From Candidatus Nitronauta litoralis (GTDB lineage: Bacteria; Nitrospinota; Nitrospinia; Nitrospinales; Nitrospinaceae): a stretch of DNA of 64,000 bases. Numbering within the stretch: position 1 is the first letter of the stretch; each line of letters opens with the position of its first letter. Where the stretch lies: the NCBI GenBank assembly GCA_015698285.1, contig CP048685.1, positions 372,001 to 436,000 of the forward strand. The letters run 5' to 3'. Positions 62,165 through 64,000 of the stretch are shown here, one piece after another. A program made the position numbers and the translations under genes. The notes beneath the pieces were generated by a model, which did no database searches, was not told the origin of the DNA, and saw only the letters and a list, made by a program, of their open reading frames with translations.

Positions 62165-64000
62165 ATGCTAAAATATTTAATTCGGATATTTAAATATTGG
62201 CTTGGGAAATTTCGGTTTTCAACCAAAAGTTTTCCTAAAGCACTGTTTGAATTTGCACTCCTCTCACTCTTTCTTACTTTCCTTTGCGTATTTTGCACTA
62301 CAAAGTTCTTAATCGCCGAAGAAAACTTCCAGAATTTATCTGAAGAGGAAAAAAGAATTTTGAACATGGGGATCCAGGAATTACTCCAAATGGACGTCGT
62401 GGTCACCTCGGTAAGCAAAAAACCGCAAAAAATTGATGAAACTGCCTCTGCCGTATTTGTAGTCACTCAGGAAGACATAAGGAGAAGTGGTGCAGTCAAT
62501 ATAATGGAAGCCCTGAGAATTGTTCCTGGTGTTCAAGTCTCAAAGATCAATCAAAATCGTTATGCAATTTCCATCAGGGGCTTCAATAGGCGTTTAGGCT
62601 CAGACAAACTTCTGGTTCTTATGGACGGAAGGACATTGTACAGCCCATCTGCTGCGGGAGTTTTCTGGCTGGGGCAAGACACTCTTTTAGAGGACATTGA
62701 TCGTATTGAGGTAATTCGAGGTCCGGGTGCTTCTTTATGGGGTTCCAACGCTGTTGCCGGTGTAATTAATATAAAAACCAAATCTTCTCATGACACTAAG
62801 GGAGCTCTCGTGTCAGGCGGGATAGGGAATGAGGAGAGAGGTTTTTCTTCTCTTAGATACGGGGGTTCCATTAGTGAAGGATTGGATTTCAGGGTCTACG
62901 GAAAATACCGATCACGCGATGGGGGGGAAAACCTAAATGGCACAGACGGTATTGATGATAAAGAAATAGCCCAGGGGGGATTTCGCGCAGATTGGGAAGT
63001 TGATGATGATACTGATCTCACCTTCCAGGGGGATATTTACAACGCAGATGCAGGACTGGATTTTTTAAGCCGTTTTGTTTCTCTTCAACAAGGCTCCATC
63101 CCTTTTCAAGGAATCACCACGCAAAAAGGGGGAAATTTCTTATCCAGATTCAGTAAAACCTTTACAGATGAATCAAAGTTAAAAGCTCAAGTTTATTATG
63201 ATCGGCTTGAAAGGGAATCCTCGGTTCCATTCGATAATGTAGTCGATCAGTTTGATTTTGAATTCCAGCATGACTTTAAATTCCAGGATAGACACCGGGT
63301 TTCCTGGGGAGCAAACTATCGCCTTTCAAATTTCAATTTCACCAGCACCAATATTGTGGACTTTCCCAATAACCTGACACACCTCTATGGTTTTTTTGTC
63401 CACGATGAAATATCACTGATTTCGGATTTTTGGAACATTATTGTCGGCTCTAAGTTTGAGCACAATCAGTTTTCAGGCTGGGAAATTCAACCCAATATAA
63501 GGACAAACATACGATTCACCGAACAACATTCTGTATGGGCGGCAGTGTCGAGAGCCGTTCGTATTCCAACCATCTCGGAAGAGGCGGCCATGATTAACCG
63601 AGCCTTAGTTCCTCCAGGAGGAGGATTGCCCCTGCCTCTGTTGCTCAGGGAAGAAAACCAGGGAAACCTGAACGCAGAAAGTTTACTGGCCTATGAAGCC
63701 GGTTACAGGTTTAAATTGAATTCCAAATTCTACTTTGACATTTCAGGTTTTTATTTTGACTACGACGATATTATTGAGTTCACTCAGTTGCCTCCATCAT
63801 TCCGGTTTATGCCCTTCCCTTCCCACTTGCAAATTACTGCAAAAAATGAAAATTCCCTCGAGGGAAAAGCCTACGGTGTTGAATTAGCCAGCCAATGGCA
63901 GATCTTGCCTCAATTAAAACTTGCCGGAAGTTATTCTTATCTTGATGTAGATTTGAAACCTACCAAATTCAACACGTTTATTCCTCAGGACTTTAGTAGT
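62165..64000 (+). CDS. TonB-dependent outer-membrane receptor (partial, runs off window)
   Basis: 612 codons remain open to the window edge. After a basic N-terminus and hydrophobic segment (FEFALLSLFLTFLCVF) there is a plug domain: LLQMDVVVTSVSKKPQKIDETASAVFVVTQEDIRRSG, NIMEALRIVPGVQV, ISIRGFNRRLGSDKLLVLMDG, and IDRIEVIRGPGASLWGSNAVAGVINI. Beta-barrel strands follow. GAAGGA lies before the ATG. Members import iron complexes, vitamin B12 or other ligands with TonB energy. Facing the TOMM operon across 145 bases, it may take up the azole product; ligand cannot be read from sequence. Confidence 0.92.
   Translation, partial: MLKYLIRIFKYWLGKFRFSTKSFPKALFEFALLSLFLTFLCVFCTTKFLIAEENFQNLSEEEKRILNMGIQELLQMDVVVTSVSKKPQKIDETASAVFVVTQEDIRRSGAVNIMEALRIVPGVQVSKINQNRYAISIRGFNRRLGSDKLLVLMDGRTLYSPSAAGVFWLGQDTLLEDIDRIEVIRGPGASLWGSNAVAGVINIKTKSSHDTKGALVSGGIGNEERGFSSLRYGGSISEGLDFRVYGKYRSRDGGENLNGTDGIDDKEIAQGGFRADWEVDDDTDLTFQGDIYNADAGLDFLSRFVSLQQGSIPFQGITTQKGGNFLSRFSKTFTDESKLKAQVYYDRLERESSVPFDNVVDQFDFEFQHDFKFQDRHRVSWGANYRLSNFNFTSTNIVDFPNNLTHLYGFFVHDEISLISDFWNIIVGSKFEHNQFSGWEIQPNIRTNIRFTEQHSVWAAVSRAVRIPTISEEAAMINRALVPPGGGLPLPLLLREENQGNLNAESLLAYEAGYRFKLNSKFYFDISGFYFDYDDIIEFTQLPPSFRFMPFPSHLQITAKNENSLEGKAYGVELASQWQILPQLKLAGSYSYLDVDLKPTKFNTFIPQDFSS

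Overview
The window comes from a diderm (Gram-negative) bacterium. It holds an outer-membrane TonB-dependent receptor, polysaccharide and O-antigen genes, a cytochrome c maturation operon and a MurE with the meso-diaminopimelate signature. The gene style (CxxxY-type CcmE, exported beta-roll proteins, a complete division cluster) reminds me of Nitrospinota-like marine bacteria. That assignment is inference from memory; no search was run.

Layout. (1) 1-3120, minus strand: ccmE-ccmF-ccmH, a variant cytochrome c maturation operon with its own promoter. (2) 3517-21698, plus strand: an unbroken dcw cluster in the order mraZ-rsmH-ftsL-ftsI-murE-murF-mraY-murD-ftsW-murG-murC-murB-ddl-ftsQ-ftsA-ftsZ. 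It has a promoter and GTGT-box operator in front of mraZ and a strong terminator after ftsZ. (3) 21794-28247: accessory genes, namely DUF547, MscS, a HAD phosphatase, a parvulin-like protein, a 29-residue membrane microprotein, a spondin-domain secreted protein and a queF-ykgJ-DUF1566-HNH operon. (4) 28380-30620: groES-groEL behind a CIRCE element. (5) 30725-42792: a 12-kb tandem array of eight paralogues (seven intact, one decayed). They encode exported proteins with an N-terminal coiled coil and a C-terminal YadA-like beta-roll of 15-residue repeats. Each copy has its own near-identical promoter and terminator. (6) 42903-45498: a predicted outer-membrane protein behind a long leader, an orphan pilin and an IS1595-like transposase relic. 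(7) 45561-56252: a surface polysaccharide cluster (two methyltransferases, AsnB, initiating sugar transferase, HpcH-type aldolase, MurJ-like flippase, O-antigen ligase or polymerase, NeuC). (8) 56470-57946: a class 3 lipase and a GH108 muramidase-like protein. (9) 58114-64000: an azole-forming RiPP (TOMM) operon divergent from a TonB-dependent receptor.

How parts work together. The dcw genes supply lipid II synthesis and the divisome. The polysaccharide genes probably build and attach a surface glycan. The TOMM operon has a 70-residue precursor ending in a short Cys-Cys-Thr-Cys core, an RRE/E1-like partner, a YcaO cyclodehydratase, a SagB dehydrogenase and an unknown small protein. The facing TonB-dependent receptor suggests the product may be recovered across the outer membrane, for example as a metallophore; that is a hypothesis. 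The two strongest candidates for undescribed biology are this TOMM/receptor locus and the beta-roll array.
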